Shown here piece after piece: positions 27,478 through 41,875 of a DNA stretch of 64,000 bases. The translations under genes and the position numbers were made by a program. The stretch's first letter is position 1, and every line of letters begins with the position of its first letter. The DNA lies in NCBI RefSeq assembly GCF_034702125.1, contig NC_085857.1:60133814-60197813 (forward strand), in the 5' to 3' direction. The notes under the pieces were generated by a model. The model did not search any database. It was not told the DNA's origin and saw only the letters and a program-made list of their open reading frames with translations. The stretch comes from Engraulis encrasicolus (Eukaryota; Chordata; Actinopteri; Clupeiformes; Engraulidae).

Positions 27478-29265
27478 AAATATTTTGAAATTTGGATGAA
27501 GTCTACCGGGGCCACCATCCCCATGAAATTAGAAAATAATGGTGATAGTCAGAATCTTGGAATAGAAATGGACATTTTGCTGCATAAAGCTAGACCAATA
27601 AAAACATATTGCCTCAGCTGTGTGATAAAAAGTTATATGCACAATAAAATCACTCTGTGTAAAATATGTTGAAATGTAGATGAATTCTACTGGGTCCTCC
27701 AGGCCCATGAAAATGCAAAATAATGGTGATGGTGATGGGCAACCTGGATTCCAAAGCTGAAGTCCAGTGCCACATATTCCAAATGACATACCTAGTTTTA
27801 CCTTTCCAGTTAGGGCAATTGGACAGGTAAAACCACTTAATTTGAAATCTATGGCACTGGATTGTAGCTTTTGATTCTAGGTTTCCCATTGTCTTAAAGC
27901 AGAGGTGGACAAACCGCGTGACACATTTGCCCCAGCCAATATAATGAACCAGCTGATCCTAATTACCACTTAAGCCAGGTTGATGAGGTAATTAGTGAAA
28001 TCACCAGTATTGGGAGCACAAACAGAAGGAATATCTAAGCAGGGTGTGTATTCAGTCGATCCACTTACACAGACTTCAGTCTCAGGACAGACTGATGGTC
28101 AAACTGCTATATTTAGGCAAAATTGCTGTTTTGCAACACAATATCAATTCCTTGCTGCCTTGGACCACTGCTAGTATCAAACAAGAGATTGCAAAGCTGC
28201 ATGACTGTTATATTTGTGTGTTTCACCTGTGGGCCTGCAATTCATGGAGGAACATCTGTACTAAAGCTGTGAATGTTCCTTGGAATGACTAGGCTACAAG
28301 GCAGTCAATACAACTGTATTGAAGAGTGCCATTACTTCTTTATCCCATCGCCTGTGGTAGTATTTCACTTTACTCCATCAGATGAGTACCATAACTTACC
28401 TGAGAGGCCCTTGGCAATGGACTCTGGACTTGGTGATACCCATGACATACCTAGAAGTCACTTAAGTACAGGTTTTGGAAAGCCACTCTTTCCAACATCA
28501 CATACAGTTGTATTGTATGTACTCTATTGAACTAATGCAGGGATTTCTTGACAAAACACAAGTCATTCCAAGGAGCATTCACAGCTTTAGTACAGATGTT
28601 CCACCAGGTATTAACAGCTACCTGTACAATGCTGTAGGCCCGCAGGTGAAACACACAAAAGTCATACAGCTTCGCAATCTCTTGCTTGATACTAGCAGTG
28701 GGTCAGCTGGTTCATTATATTGGCTATATTTGGAATATGTGGCACTGGACTTTGGAATCCAGGTTGCCCATCACTATCACCATTGTTTTGTATTTTCATG
28801 GGCCTGGTGGACCCAGTAGAATTAATCTAAATTTCAACACATTTTCCACAGAGTGATTTTACTGTGCATAGAATTTTTTTTTATCACAGCTGAGGCAATA
28901 TGTTTTTATAGGGTAGCTTGATGCTGCGAAATGTCCATTTCTATTCAGGGCTGGACTGGGGGATAAATAGGGCCCGGGCACTTTTGGATTTAAGGGGGGC
29001 CCCCTCATTATTATTAGTGCCGGAGAACTGACTCAACGGAACTGACTCACCCTATTTTCAGTAATGTAAAAAATAAAAAAATGGGGGCCCACGAGGGTGC
29101 AGGGCTCACCTGGAAATGCTCGCCATGCCAGATGGCTAGTCCAGCCCTGTTTCTATTCCAAGATTTTGACTATCACCATTATTTTCTATTTTCATGGGGC
29201 TGGTGGCCCCGGTAAACTTCATCCAAATTTCAAAATAATTTAAACAGTGTGTTTTTACTGGGTGT
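27478..29265. repeat. Long inverted repeat (fold-back), 1.8 kb
   Basis: The 27478-27790 arm (gaaatttggatgaagtctac ... ggcaacctggattccaaag) recurs reversed at 28720-29265. Inner arms pair again (28240-28295 with 28555-28620, sharing cattccaaggagcattcac). The right arm is split by a small hAT (28946-29149). Expressed, it would form a long hairpin RNA. Confidence 0.75.
28946..29149. mobile_element. Short hAT MITE (204 bp)
   Basis: CAGGGCTGGACTGGG (28946) pairs with tagtccagccctg (29149), with an exact 8-bp TSD tttctatt at 28938-28945 and 29150-29157. No coding sequence. Confidence 0.9.
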
Positions 29266-29295
29266 AGAACATTTTTACTATAGGGCCAAGGCAAT

Positions 29296-29835
29296 AGGTG
29301 CGATCGACTTGTCGTCAACACATGCATGCGCATTTAGACAGCAATGCACCCTGGATGAAAATGCTGCATGACGGTTAGATTTCCTGTCAAACTTCGAAAT
29401 TTCGTAGATGATGCGTCGACGAGGTGACATGTCACGTGGTGTCAAACTATCGCGGGATGAATGCGACTGCAGTCAGATCTTGCAACCTCTGTAGTTGCTT
29501 ATCCCATTCAACGCTCGCCTGCAGACTGCCTCCGAGGTCAAGCGCCCATGAACTGGTTGGTCAACAACTCACTCACGTGTGTATATGAGTCTTGTCTCAC
29601 ACCCCACCACAAGTTGGCGCAGGTCCCCACTTCTGCTCCTCCTAAATGCCTGTCCCCCCACTCCTCACACGTGGTGCATTAGTACAGAAAACTGGTGCGA
29701 GCTCATCGTCTCGTTCATATTTGTGGCCGACTTTAAATGCGCTGTATTTAATAACACCCACATCGTGACAACAAGTTCTCGCTCATGTGCTTCGTCAACG
29801 TTGGTCGACAGCAACAGAAGTCGTATGGGGCTAAT
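29296..29835. other. Unresolved insert in the hAT interior
   Basis: The sequence ggccaaggcaata (ends about 29299) and tcttttcataggggg (about 29838) are contiguous in the inverted counterpart at 27105-27140, so roughly 540 bp were added here. It contains cgatcgacttgtcgtcaaca and a short open frame without a domain. No terminal repeats are clear. Confidence 0.45.
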
Positions 29836-30213
29836 ATCTTTTCATAGGGGGCATCTGATGCACCCTATTGCGTGCGCTCTCACACCCACATCCGCGAGCT
29901 CGAGAAGGGCTGGGGGAAAAAACAGCCCAGACAGAGCGCTTCGCGCATCTAGAACTACTAATATCAGCAAACCTGAAGATGATTTCAAGGCTTAAATTGG
30001 GTAACGAGTAACGACCGTTACGTCAGTGCAGTAGCTGTAATTAAGTTACTGAAATTTGAAGAGTAATGTGTTACGTTTCCTACGTTACTGCCAAAAGTAA
30101 TTAAATTACGTAATTACGTTACTTAGTAACGCGTTACCCCCAACACTGGTAATAGGTCATGATGACATCACTGACAACAGCTTTGTATTTCAATATCTTG
30201 CAAAAGCTCAATT

Positions 30214-31153
30214 CACCTTTGGCTAAGGCCCGCCCTAAAGTGCTTTTTGACCAATCACAGCGCAGCAAAAGGACGACCTCGGACAAACCTCGGACAGTTT
30301 TGACAGCGCTCCATTGAACTCAATGCTGAAATCGCATGTTTTCAAGTAGTTAGCGAGATACGGTCGTATTATTATTAAGATATGATTGGACATTGCCTGG
30401 GGTATTTGTGACAAAGGTGCAAGTTTCCCCGCGATGTAACAGGTGGTAATCGCTTTCCTCTTTACCTAAAACCGGACTAATATTAAGCAGCTGGATAGTC
30501 TGCTTTGAAGGGTCTCGGCAGCAGCACACTCGACTAGAAAGCACACGGATCAAAAACATACTTTGTGTTCTCCGATCATGCCACCATCTCATTCGTGTCA
30601 CTTTTCAGTAAGTTTGTAAACAAACCACGAACCTGTTTCAGAGTAGGATTTTGGATTTCTGATCTAATTAATTAAGAAACACCGCTAGCAAAGTTAACTA
30701 TCGGTCACGGCAGGAGTGTTTTGACTAGCAGCTGATGGACGTGATTTTGTTAAGCTACTGAAGATATAAACGCCAAACGTTAATGTTACACATTGTTGTG
30801 GTAGCTTTGAAGATTACTACAGCCATCACGTTGTGTGATTTCGTTTTCGTCTAGCAAGTTTGAGTCAGGGCTCAAAAGATATGCGAGCTCAGCTTACCAT
30901 GGTGCTGGTTACAATGCCTATCGATACCCATGTGAGAAGAGCCCATAACAACAGCTGTGATGCATCGCATGACCGTTCAGAAAATAATACTTATATTCAC
31001 AATACTATGAATGGCGTTTTTTTTATTTATTAGGGGTGAATAACTGCTGCTATTTGCAGTCACTGCATAAATCACGTTGATATCTCAGCATTGAAAGTTT
31101 ATCTGTCCGACCTAGCAACTGTAACTAAAGAGGGCGGGGCTTAGCCAAAGGCG
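30214..31153. mobile_element. MITE with CACCTTTGGCTAAGGCCCGCCC ends
   Basis: The ends cacctttggctaaggcccgc (30214) and gggcggggcttagccaaagg (ending 31153) are inverted, with aatt at 30210-30213 and 31154-31157. Removing it rejoins caaaagctcaatt with atagagtctttttctc, as in the uninterrupted MITE at 27270-27300. No transposase. Confidence 0.8.
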
Positions 31154-31430
31154 AATTATAGAGTCTTTTTCTCATTTGCAATTGGTATGGTGAATGAAAA
31201 ACAGTCCCTCAACAGTTGTTGTGGCTAGGCTGACAGCTGGGAAACTTGATCCGTTTTCTACACGGAGGAGGGGCCAGGAGGCGGGACGAGGAGACAAGCA
31301 CAATTCGAGGAGGCAAGGCCGTATATTGTAACGCACTCCCTATAGAACCTTAGAATCCTGGGTGAGTTCCCCCAACGTGATGTCATACCTGCAACCCCAC
31401 CTTTAATACTCCTCTGCTCTTCATTTAGGC

Positions 31431-31918
31431 CACCAGAAAAAGATGCTGCATGCTGTGATGCGATTGGTGGATCCAAAAGAGGCGGGGCTTTGCATCAGCC
31501 AATCAAGCGACTCGACCAGGTCTTGTGACTCGACCGGGTCATGTGGTCTCCAGGAGCCAATAACAGCCCTCCCATCTGACCAACAGCAGATCAGCAGATC
31601 ACCGTCTCCACGGTTACGCCGGACCAAAGCCCCTCCCCCCACTGCCGCAGCTGACACACACACACACTCGCACACACAGACCCCACCTGTAGCTCTGTCT
31701 GAATCGCACACACACATGCCCCCTACTGCTGTAGCCCCTCCACCTGCATTTGTAGCTCCTCCCGCTGCAGTTGTAGCCCCTCCCTCTATGTCTGTAGCCC
31801 CTCCCCATGTTGTTTCTCAGCTGACGCTGCCCTCTGCTGGTCAGACGGTGACGCGCAGCAGCAGCGCAACTCTCCACCAATCAGGGCTCAGGAGCTCCAC
31901 TCTGGACCAATCACAGCA
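31431..31918 (+). CDS. Possible proline/alanine-rich exon, unassigned
   Basis: An open frame of about 160 codons is preceded by ttcatttag (acceptor-like, ends 31429) and followed by cagcag then gtttgc (donor-like, 31919). It encodes a Ser/Thr/Pro-rich chain with repeated VAPP units (TAVAPPPAFVAPPAAVVAPPS) and no known domain. Such disordered exons occur in fish scaffold proteins, but the same open frame could arise by chance in this GC-richer patch. There are no neighbouring exons to support it. Confidence 0.3.
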
Positions 31919-32119
31919 GGTTTGCACTGATTATTGTGGATTTTTTATTGTATTTTAATGCTTTATTATTATTTTATTTTATGCCATTTTAGTATTCTAT
32001 CAATATTTTATTTCATGCCAATTTAGCGTTCAGTTATTGTTTTATTCACTTGAATGTTTTAGTTTTTGTGCCATTTTAAAACAGTGCCGTGCATATGTTT
32101 TTGCCCCTCTACTGTTTTT

Positions 32120-32645
32120 TTTGCCTAGCAAGCTAAAACCCTACAGCTGAAAGCTGACAGGGGTCTAGGTTAGCTGGGAAGCCGTGTGGGTGGGATAAAA
32201 GGTTGTCTATCAAAATGCCTCGGCACTGAAAGCCACACAATAGGATGGCGAAACAACCAATCATACTGAATCCCCACACAGCAAACTGTAGGGGCGTGGC
32301 TGGTAATAGATCCGGAACTACTACTGGGGCAGCTGTTGTTAGGCTCCCAGCCGCACGCACAGAGCAGAGTCCCTCCAGCTCAGACACAGCGAGCTGACGG
32401 CTGTTTGTGTTGTGATACTGGGTAGGTTATGTGTGCAGTGTCTACATGGGTTTTGATCCTAAGTGCAGTGTCTAGCGTGTTTTGATCCAAAATAACATTT
32501 AACGGCCACTATTTTGTTCTACACCTACAAGGAATGGTCTAATAACAATAACTTGTGACCGTCTGGTTCTGTAAAATACTAACAGTAGCCTACCTGGCTA
32601 GCCCCGTCAGTTCATTGCAGCCTATTAGAGATTCGGTGCATCTCT
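32120..32645. repeat. Dispersed repeat, inverted partner of 23225-23740
   Basis: The diverged inverted copy described at 23225. It abuts the 3' end of the L1 fragment. Confidence 0.6.
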
Positions 32646-32689
32646 GCTTTTCTTTTTTTTTTGTGAACAATTGTTTTTTTATTTTATTA

Positions 32690-35470
32690 TTCATAAACAA
32701 TGACAAACAAACACAGAACACATCCCCACTCCACCCCTCCCAGTGGTGAATACTCGCAAATAAAAATAAAATAAAAATAAAATGTACATTATTTTATTTA
32801 AAAAAAAAAAAAAAAAAGACAAAAATAAAAACAACACAACAGTCCATAACAGCCTAGACCCCCGCTACGGGCAACAAATGACTTGACGTCTTGAATGCTT
32901 GACTCCATCTCCTTAAGGTCAGCGCTCTGGCCCCATGCGTGCAGGCCATTGACAGTTCCATAGATTAGATGTCCAATAGGCTTAGAGCTCACACCTGTCT
33001 GCACATGACATGCGGAGGGCTCCACCGACCGACCAACGTTATCTTGGCAACAGTGAAAGCAGCCAGCAGTAGGCAGCTTTGGAAGAGTGTCAATGAACCG
33101 GATCCGGTGCATCTCTAAACATTGCGGATACTGTGCACTGGTAGTTTGGTGTTAAAAGGAACACCAAGACCCTTAAGAGCTGATCTGATGCGCAAGTAGA
33201 AGTAGAAAGTAGAGGCTGGTGTATTGTACTTGGACTTGAAGTCCTGAAAGGTTCTCAAGCCTTTGTCATCAAATAGGTCCCCAAGAGTTGTAATTACATT
33301 CTGCCCTGTTGAGAAGATCTAAATGGGGTACTCCCTGACAGAAAGCCATTATTATTGAAAAGTGGTAAGTGATGATGCCATTTTGATATAGATCCTGTTT
33401 GTCTTTCTACAACCTTCCAAGTGAATAACAAATGGGCTTAATCCTTGCGCGTTTCCCATTCCAAATATATTTCCTTAAAATGGAGTTAATTGTCCCAAAA
33501 GTGTGCAGGGGGTGGTAAGGGTATCATTGCACTATAAAAGTTAACCTGGGGTAAAATGTTGATAACTGAAATCCGTGCATATACTGACGGGCAGTCATGG
33601 GTGAGCGGTTAGGGCGTCAGACTTGCATCCCAGAGGTTGCCGGTTCGACTCCCGACCCGCCAGGTTGGTGGGGGGAGTAATCAACCAGTGCTCTCCCCCA
33701 TCCTCCTCCATGACTGAGGTACCCTGAGCATGGTACCGTCCCACCGCACTGCTCCCCTTGGGGCGCCACTGAGGGCTGCCCCCTTGCACGGGTGAGGCAT
33801 AAATGCAATTTCGTTGTGTGCAGTGTTCACTTGTGTGCTGTGGAGTGCTGTGTCACAATGACAATGGGAGTTGGAGTTTCCCAACGGGCTTTCACTTGGG
33901 CAAAGATGACTAGTTTGATAGATCTGCACTAACTTCAGAAAGATTTTTTTTGAAGTTTTTACTTGCAATGTCATGTAATGAGGGATATACTGTATGTCAA
34001 TCCCTAAATATTTAAATTACGTAACAATGGGTGCGGCACTTGGAAGATGCATAGATACAGGGTCAAAGTTAAGTGGTAGAAAACAAGATTTGCTCCAATA
34101 TATTTTGTAACCTGAAAGATCACAAAAATTATTAAACAATGACGTGATATGAGGTACTGATGAAGTGGGTTCGTTAACGAATAAAAGTATATCATCAGCA
34201 TACAAAAAGATGTGATGAGATGTATTTCTTGCATTAATGGGTACAATTTGCTCTGAGTGATGGACAGCCTGTGCTAGAGGTTCTAATGACAAAGCAAATA
34301 GCAATGGTGAGAGTGGGCAGCCCTGACGCGTGCCCCCTCCCAAGGAAAAAGAGTGTGAACGTAATTGTCCCGTTAAAATAGATGCTTTTGGATTACAATA
34401 TAGTACTTTTACCATGTTAATGATGTTGCGGCCCAAGCCCATATGCTCTAGTACAGACCACAGATGGTTAATCTCCAAGCGGTCAAAAGCTTTAGTTGCG
34501 TCTAATGAGAGCACTCCACAAGAATTATCTGATTGATCAGTTGAATAAATGATATGTAAAAGACGGCGTATATTGTCAGATGCAGAACGTGTTTTAATAA
34601 AACCAGTCTGATCTTCATGACCCAACTTGGTAATGACCGACTCTAAACGTTTCGACAATACTTTGGCATATTCTTTAATATCTGCTCCAATCAGTGAGAT
34701 TGGGCGATAATTAGCACAGGTGGTTGGGTCCAGATATTTTTTTAACAGCAGGGGTATAATAGATGTGTTAATGTCCTGTCTGAACGCTTGATGTTTAATT
34801 GAATGATTTATCATGTCTAGCAATATTGGACCAAGCTCTGTCCAGAGGGTTGAATATAATTCAGTTGGATTGGAATACCATCCAGTCCTGGTGATTTACC
34901 TTTATTCATAAGTTTCAGTGATTCTTTCAGTTCTTGAAGAGTAATTGGTTGACCTAAGGTCTCTGACTCATCAGTAGATAGAGTAGGTAAATTAAAAGAA
35001 GAAAGAAAAGATGATATAGTTGCATTGTCACATGTAGATTCAGAAGTACATACTGTAAAGTAGAATAGAAAGATCGGAAAGCATTGTTTATGTCCTGTTT
35101 ATCATTGGTGAGCTCACCAGAGCATAGCCGTATCGCAAGTACATTTGCATACTTTTCATTATTACACAGTTGCAGGGCTAAAAGATGGCTTGGCCTGCTC
35201 CCATTAAAGTAGTTTTGTCTGGTCCTTTGAATTAGAAACTCTGCTTTAACTCTAAGTAATTGGTTTAACTCATTTTTTTACATTTTAATTTTAGTGGCTA
35301 TTTGGTCAGAGAATGACACTTGTTTTTTTTTGCTTCCAATATCTTAAGCTGCGATTACAGATCAGCTATTCTTTTCATTCTGGATTTTTTTAAGATGTGA
35401 CGCAAAAGAAATAGAGAAATTGCAAATGAAGCCCTTGACTGCATCCCAGAGTATGCGGGGGTCTGCCACT
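32690..35470 (-). pseudogene. L1-type LINE ORF2, 5'-truncated and broken
   Basis: On the minus strand an open section at 34017-34823 (268 codons) carries CANYRPISLIGADIKEYAKV, VLSLDATKAFDRLE, TRQGCPLSPLLFAL and the catalytic HIFLYADDILLF of L1/Tx1-type reverse transcriptase. Upstream bases 34824-35470 keep decayed pre-RT sequence. Downstream, 33115-33300 reads LFDDKGLRTFQDFKSKYNTP, the post-RT thumb region. A SINE (33591-33897) splits the gene; stops and frame changes follow. The T-rich run near 32650 may be the reverse of its poly(A) tail. Confidence 0.75.
33591..33897 (+). mobile_element. tRNA-derived SINE (family copy 3)
   Basis: The head gcagtcatgggtgagcggtt has a good Pol III B box, ggttcgactcc (33642-33652), and the body ends gggctttcact. 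This is the best-preserved copy. It is inserted opposite to the L1 reading direction. Confidence 0.8.
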
Positions 35471-35479
35471 GTCCCTTGA

Positions 35480-36120
35480 TTAAAGGGCAACTCCTGCCAA
35501 TTTCAATGTGCTGTTGTATTGCTCACGCTACCCTTGACTTGTCAGTACCCGGTGACGCTGCAGTTTTTGGCCCAGCCCTTTCTGAGATATGAGCTATTCT
35601 AATGGGGGCAACTTTTGTTGCTAGACACCCAGTCATACTTTTGAATGGTCGCGCAACACTCTCTCAATTCCCCATGAGACAGGAGAAATCCGTATTCTTA
35701 ACATTTCCTCCTACAATGATGTAAAAATTGTCATTTTGCATCATTGTAGAAGGAAATCTAAGAGGTGGATTTCTGTTGAGACTACAAGCCTTTTTCCCAC
35801 CCTTTCAACCCCGCCCATAGGAAGTTGGACCTAATGCGCGAACAGACCTATCACAGATCAGTGTACCAGTGCTTTTGGAATCACTGGCATTGAGGCTCCA
35901 GTAAGTCACTGGCAGAGTTGCCTGGGTGTGGCCTGTGGAACTTGAGCATTGCAATGCATTATGGGAATTGTTGTCACAAATCCACAAGCACTAAAAAGTC
36001 ATTTTCTGCCTTTTCTTGGCCAAGAAGGCAGCAAATTAGACATTTATGCTACTATTCTACTACATATATGACCCACTTTCAATACATATTCATGTCCCCA
36101 CCGGTGGAATGCCCCTTTAA
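35480..36120. mobile_element. TTAA-flanked MITE (641 bp), piggyBac-like
   Basis: TTAAAGGGCAACTCC (35480) pairs with ggaatgcccctttaa (36120); TTAA at both ends fits piggyBac-mobilised MITEs. The interior is non-coding and has a ctacaatgatgt/catcattgtag hairpin at about 35710-35750. Confidence 0.7.
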
Positions 36121-36658
36121 TGGAATGACGAACATGATTGAAATTTGCTGTGTTTATGAAAATATTAGGACAGTATGGCACAGCAAAGAACGACAGTAAG
36201 GCATACAATTAGTACATTCAAGTATCTTAAGAACCCCATTTAGCTTCTCATCCATGCGCACATCTGTATACACAGCTATTCTAAACCCAGTAATCCCCCA
36301 TGAAAATGTGCATTACATTAAGGAGAAACTTTCATCCAAAGTGAATTACAAACAAGGCTATCGTCAATAGCCTAAAATGCGCTCAATGTACTCAGGCCAA
36401 GGAGAGTTAGTGCATTTTTTAAGATGCGTCTCACAGTCACACATCGCTTTAATTTGTCGGTCCATTGGTCCGTGACGCGTTTCTTTATTGTAATTCCCTC
36501 CTGTGTCCACAAGGTGCCAGAGTTGCGCAAAAAATGTTGAGAACCACTGGCATAGGCGGACACATCTGTTGTCTGCCTGTTTGACTTGTTTCTCCCCAAA
36601 TTCATAGTGGAACAATTATAACATTCAGCATAAAATTATAACAAAGTACATTACATTA
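36121..36658. other. Gene-free interval
   Basis: AT-rich sequence with no supported exon. A minus-strand frame at 36364-36615 has no domain. Confidence 0.4.
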
Positions 36659-36666
36659 CATTAGGG

Positions 36667-36962
36667 CAGGGGTGTCAAACTCAAATTCACAGTGGGCCAA
36701 AATTTAAATCTGGAACGAAGTTGCGGGCCAAACTCAATTTAAAAAGTACTGAAATTGTGTATGCGCTGCGCGTCCATGTTTACAATTAATGCTTACATCT
36801 TAAACACTCACAAACACACACAGTCTGTTGTTCAAGTCATATTAGCATACATTAATGTGTAGGGAGGGGCAACTGTAATACACATTTGAAATGATCTTGT
36901 GGGCCAAATAAAATGACTCTGTGGGCAAAATTTGGCCCCCGGGCCTGAATTTGACATCTCTG
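36667..36962. mobile_element. hAT MITE (296 bp), CAGGGGTGTCAAACTCA type
   Basis: CAGGGGTGTCAAACTCA (36667) pairs with tgaatttgacatctctg (36962), with cattaggg and cattagga as 8-bp flanks (7 of 8). The inner gggccaaa and ttggccc motifs are typical of this widespread vertebrate MITE type. Confidence 0.85.
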
Positions 36963-36970
36963 CATTAGGA

Positions 36971-37670
36971 TTTAGTGCATTCAAGTGCATAAACATTGGC
37001 ATACTGTACATTCAAGTTGCAAAATGGTGAAGTGCCATTTGGTAGTATGACCTCAGCATTGTCTTGTGATGTGAGTCTTAGCTGTAGAAATGTAATGTCA
37101 TCAGCACAGAAAGGCCTTATCATTTCAGATAGCTATTTCGACCTGTCAATGTTCAGTCCAGGTGGGGATTGGAGAGGAAGACTGTCAATTGGTGGAAGAA
37201 CTGCTGGATTGTGAAGTACAGTAGCTGGCACTGGACAGGTTCAGCATCACGCTGGATTCTTGCAAGCGGCACCTGGCATTAAACCTGTGACAGAATAAAC
37301 ACATAATACATGTTAAATGTACCATAAGCATAGTCTGAAACACAATAATTTTTATGGCATGGGTTTGTGTTTTGAGTGTTACACAATGTGGAAAATACCT
37401 GGTAACTGTTTATGTGCAGAAAGTCTCTGGAAGTAGGGACTCAAACGTCTGTCTTTTTTGATTGAACAGTGTGCCTATCCAACAAGCTGGGGTGTTGTGG
37501 TGACAAAAAAAGAACAGAAGCAGTGTTTTACTGTTTTGTTTTACAGGGTCATTAATTAATCTTCTCACACCATCAGTAGGCTATTGCATCTTTGCAAGGC
37601 AATTTAAGCCAGTTACAGAAATGAAGAGTTCAGATGCAAACCCCCCTAAGTGCCTTTTCAGAAAATAATC
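36971..37670. other. Gene-free interval
   Basis: No terminal repeats and no exon supported. The small frame at 36996-37214 has no domain. A segment at 37622-37650 (gaagagttcagatgcaaa) recurs inverted at 40505-40527. Confidence 0.4.
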
Positions 37671-38036
37671 TTAAAGGGACAATGTGTGAGATTTTTAGTT
37701 GTTTATTTCCAGAATTCATGCTGCCCATTCACTAATGTTACCTTTTTCATGAATACTTACCACCACCATCAATTCTAAGTTTTCATTATGACTGGAAAAA
37801 TTGCACTTTTCATACATGAAAAGGGGGATCTTCTCCATGGTCCTCCATTTTGAATTTCCAAAAATAGCCATTTTTAGCTGCAAAAACGACTGTACTTGGA
37901 CCATACTAGAAAATATTTGTTTAATACTTAGTAAACTTTCATGTAAAGAACAAATTTGGCAATAGGCAGCCCAATTTCAATAAGCAGCATAGTTGCAGTA
38001 CCTTTTTTGACCATTTCCTGCACAGTGTCCCTTTAA
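37671..38036. mobile_element. TTAA-flanked MITE (366 bp)
   Basis: TTAAAGGGACAATGTGTGAG (37671) pairs with ctgcacagtgtccctttaa (38036). Conserved inner phrases (tccattttgaatttccaaaa, tagccatttttagctgcaaa) recur in diverged reverse form at about 57040-57260. Non-coding. Confidence 0.85.
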
Positions 38037-38046
38037 TTCATTTTTA

Positions 38047-40376
<2,330 letters not shown>

Positions 40377-40851
40377 CATATTTTTTATATTTTTAATGTA
40401 ATATAACTATTTATATGTATTATCAAGTACATGAATGTAAACCAAACCAACAACTCCGTTCTCTAATAATATAGAAGTGCAGGTCTTCAGAAATGGAGTT
40501 AGGGAGTTTTGCATCTGAACTCTTCACATGCAGGTGGGTGTTAATGAGTAGTGAGTAACAGCCACTCTAATTGTTGTTGACAACATTACTTAGCTTATTT
40601 TGTTTGTGTTAGCATGCTAACTAGCGATTTCTTAGACCAGAAATAAAGCTATTTCTGTTCATAACTACTTGGCTTTCCATAATCACAAACGGTTGCTGGT
40701 CAAAGCACATAGTTTCAAAACACCTTCAGAGACTCCAGCATCAAGCAATGGCTGGTTTAATGTTTGAATTCCTCATATATAGGCACCATTAGGATGAAAC
40801 AACTCCCCTCCTCTGCCCAGCAGTGAAGGCACTGACACGGAGATCTCCGTC

Positions 40852-41303
40852 CAGTGTTGCCAAAAGAAAATCAGCCAAAGTCGCTATGGGCTCGCTGAAA
40901 AGTCGCTAGAAGACATCATGACGTTACGTATGACATCACAGCATCACGCACGGCGCGCTGATCTACAGAAAACGTGCCCACATTCCTTTGTCCACAGTAG
41001 AGATGTAGTCTGGGAGTACCCATGCTGCATTGCGCGTTCTTTTCGAACTGCTGGACAGCAAGACAAGTAGAAATGGGTGGTGCTAGCTACTTTTTGGAAA
41101 TCAGAGCTAATCTGCAGCCCTGCTCAACAGTGGGAAACGCTTCTGACGGTGACGCAGAGTTCGAATTATGTGGAAAAACAATGAATTTGTCACTGAAAAT
41201 GCGCGTTTTCAAAAGTCGCCAGATGCACCAAAAAGCCGCTAAAGGCGCTAGATGAGTTTTTTGTCGCCAGGGATGTCAAAAAGTCGCTAATTTGGCAACA
41301 TTG
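40852..41303. mobile_element. hAT MITE (452 bp), CAGTGTTGCCAAA type
   Basis: CAGTGTTGCCAAAAGAAA (40852) pairs with taatttggcaacattg (41303); flanks tctccgtc and tctgcgtc match 7 of 8. Inner repeats of aaaagtcgct sit on both sides. Non-coding. Confidence 0.85.
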
Positions 41304-41526
41304 TCTGCGTCTTCCTTGCCAAAATGCTGCCGCCCGCCCCCTCTCAGCACTGTCTGCTTATTGGTTCACAGACTTATCCTCCACCCAGAGACAGTTGTCA
41401 ACAATATTACTATTGGCTGAAATGTCTATGTGCTGAGAACGTGCGAGCAGTCTGCAGGTGCGTGCAGCTTAGATGGAACACTGGATTTCCTCCCATAAAA
41501 TCACGATTTTCATGTTTTATAATCGT

Positions 41527-41578
41527 GGCGGCAAAAATTGTGACTTTAATTAAAATTCGATTAATTGTGCAGCCCTAC
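41527..41578. mobile_element. Solitary hAT-like end
   Basis: The stretch ending aattgtgcagcccta matches the usual inverted end of the fish TAGGGCTGCAC hAT family. The opposite end is not visible nearby, so it is a partial copy. Confidence 0.45.
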
Positions 41579-41875
41579 TATATTGTATAGTAAAATTAAA
41601 AGATGGTTCATACAAATGTAAACAAAATAAAAATACAAAAAAATAAAAATATATATTTAATAATAAAGTCGCCTGTTCTCCCAGTTTACTTGAGAAAGTG
41701 GTAAGAAGGAGAAAGATTAGACTAATGCCCCAACTATAATTAAGATGTATTGGTGGACATTACTTCCCAAAGCATCACAATAGCCCATTAGGCTATCGTT
41801 TTTTCTAAGCCAGGGTGAATGTAAGTTATGTGCAGGCTTCTATTAGTCCAATGTCCCATGGTAGGCAGCCTCGCA

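Larger units (their letters stand above)
25973..30148. mobile_element. hAT element with CAGTGTTGGGTAAGTTAC ends
   Basis: CAGTGTTGGGTAAGTTAC (25973) pairs with gttacccccaacactg (30148), with the ttactt/gtaacg-rich subterminal zones typical of this fish hAT family. The flanking 8-mers (ccagtatg and gtaatagg) match poorly, so the TSD has decayed or slipped. It contains another copy of the MITE in which it is itself inserted, and a large fold-back. Confidence 0.7.
25910..31346. mobile_element. MITE with TGCGTTACAATATGCGACC ends, host of nested elements
   Basis: The left end gagtgcgttacaatatgcga and the right end gtatattgtaacgcactc are inverted. The same MITE occurs uninterrupted at 27177-27468 and 57598-57906 (about 290-310 bp). 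Here it is opened by a hAT (25973-30148) and by a second element (30214-31153); without them the parts align end to end with the intact copies. Confidence 0.75.

Noticed and set aside
25973..30148. Exact 8-bp TSD for the CAGTGTTGGG hAT
   Set aside because: The flanking 8-mers ccagtatg and gtaatagg agree at only half the positions, so I did not claim a duplication.
33591..33665. Functional tRNA gene
   Set aside because: The tRNA-like head is repeated three times with the same long tail, and does not close into a cloverleaf; it is a SINE.
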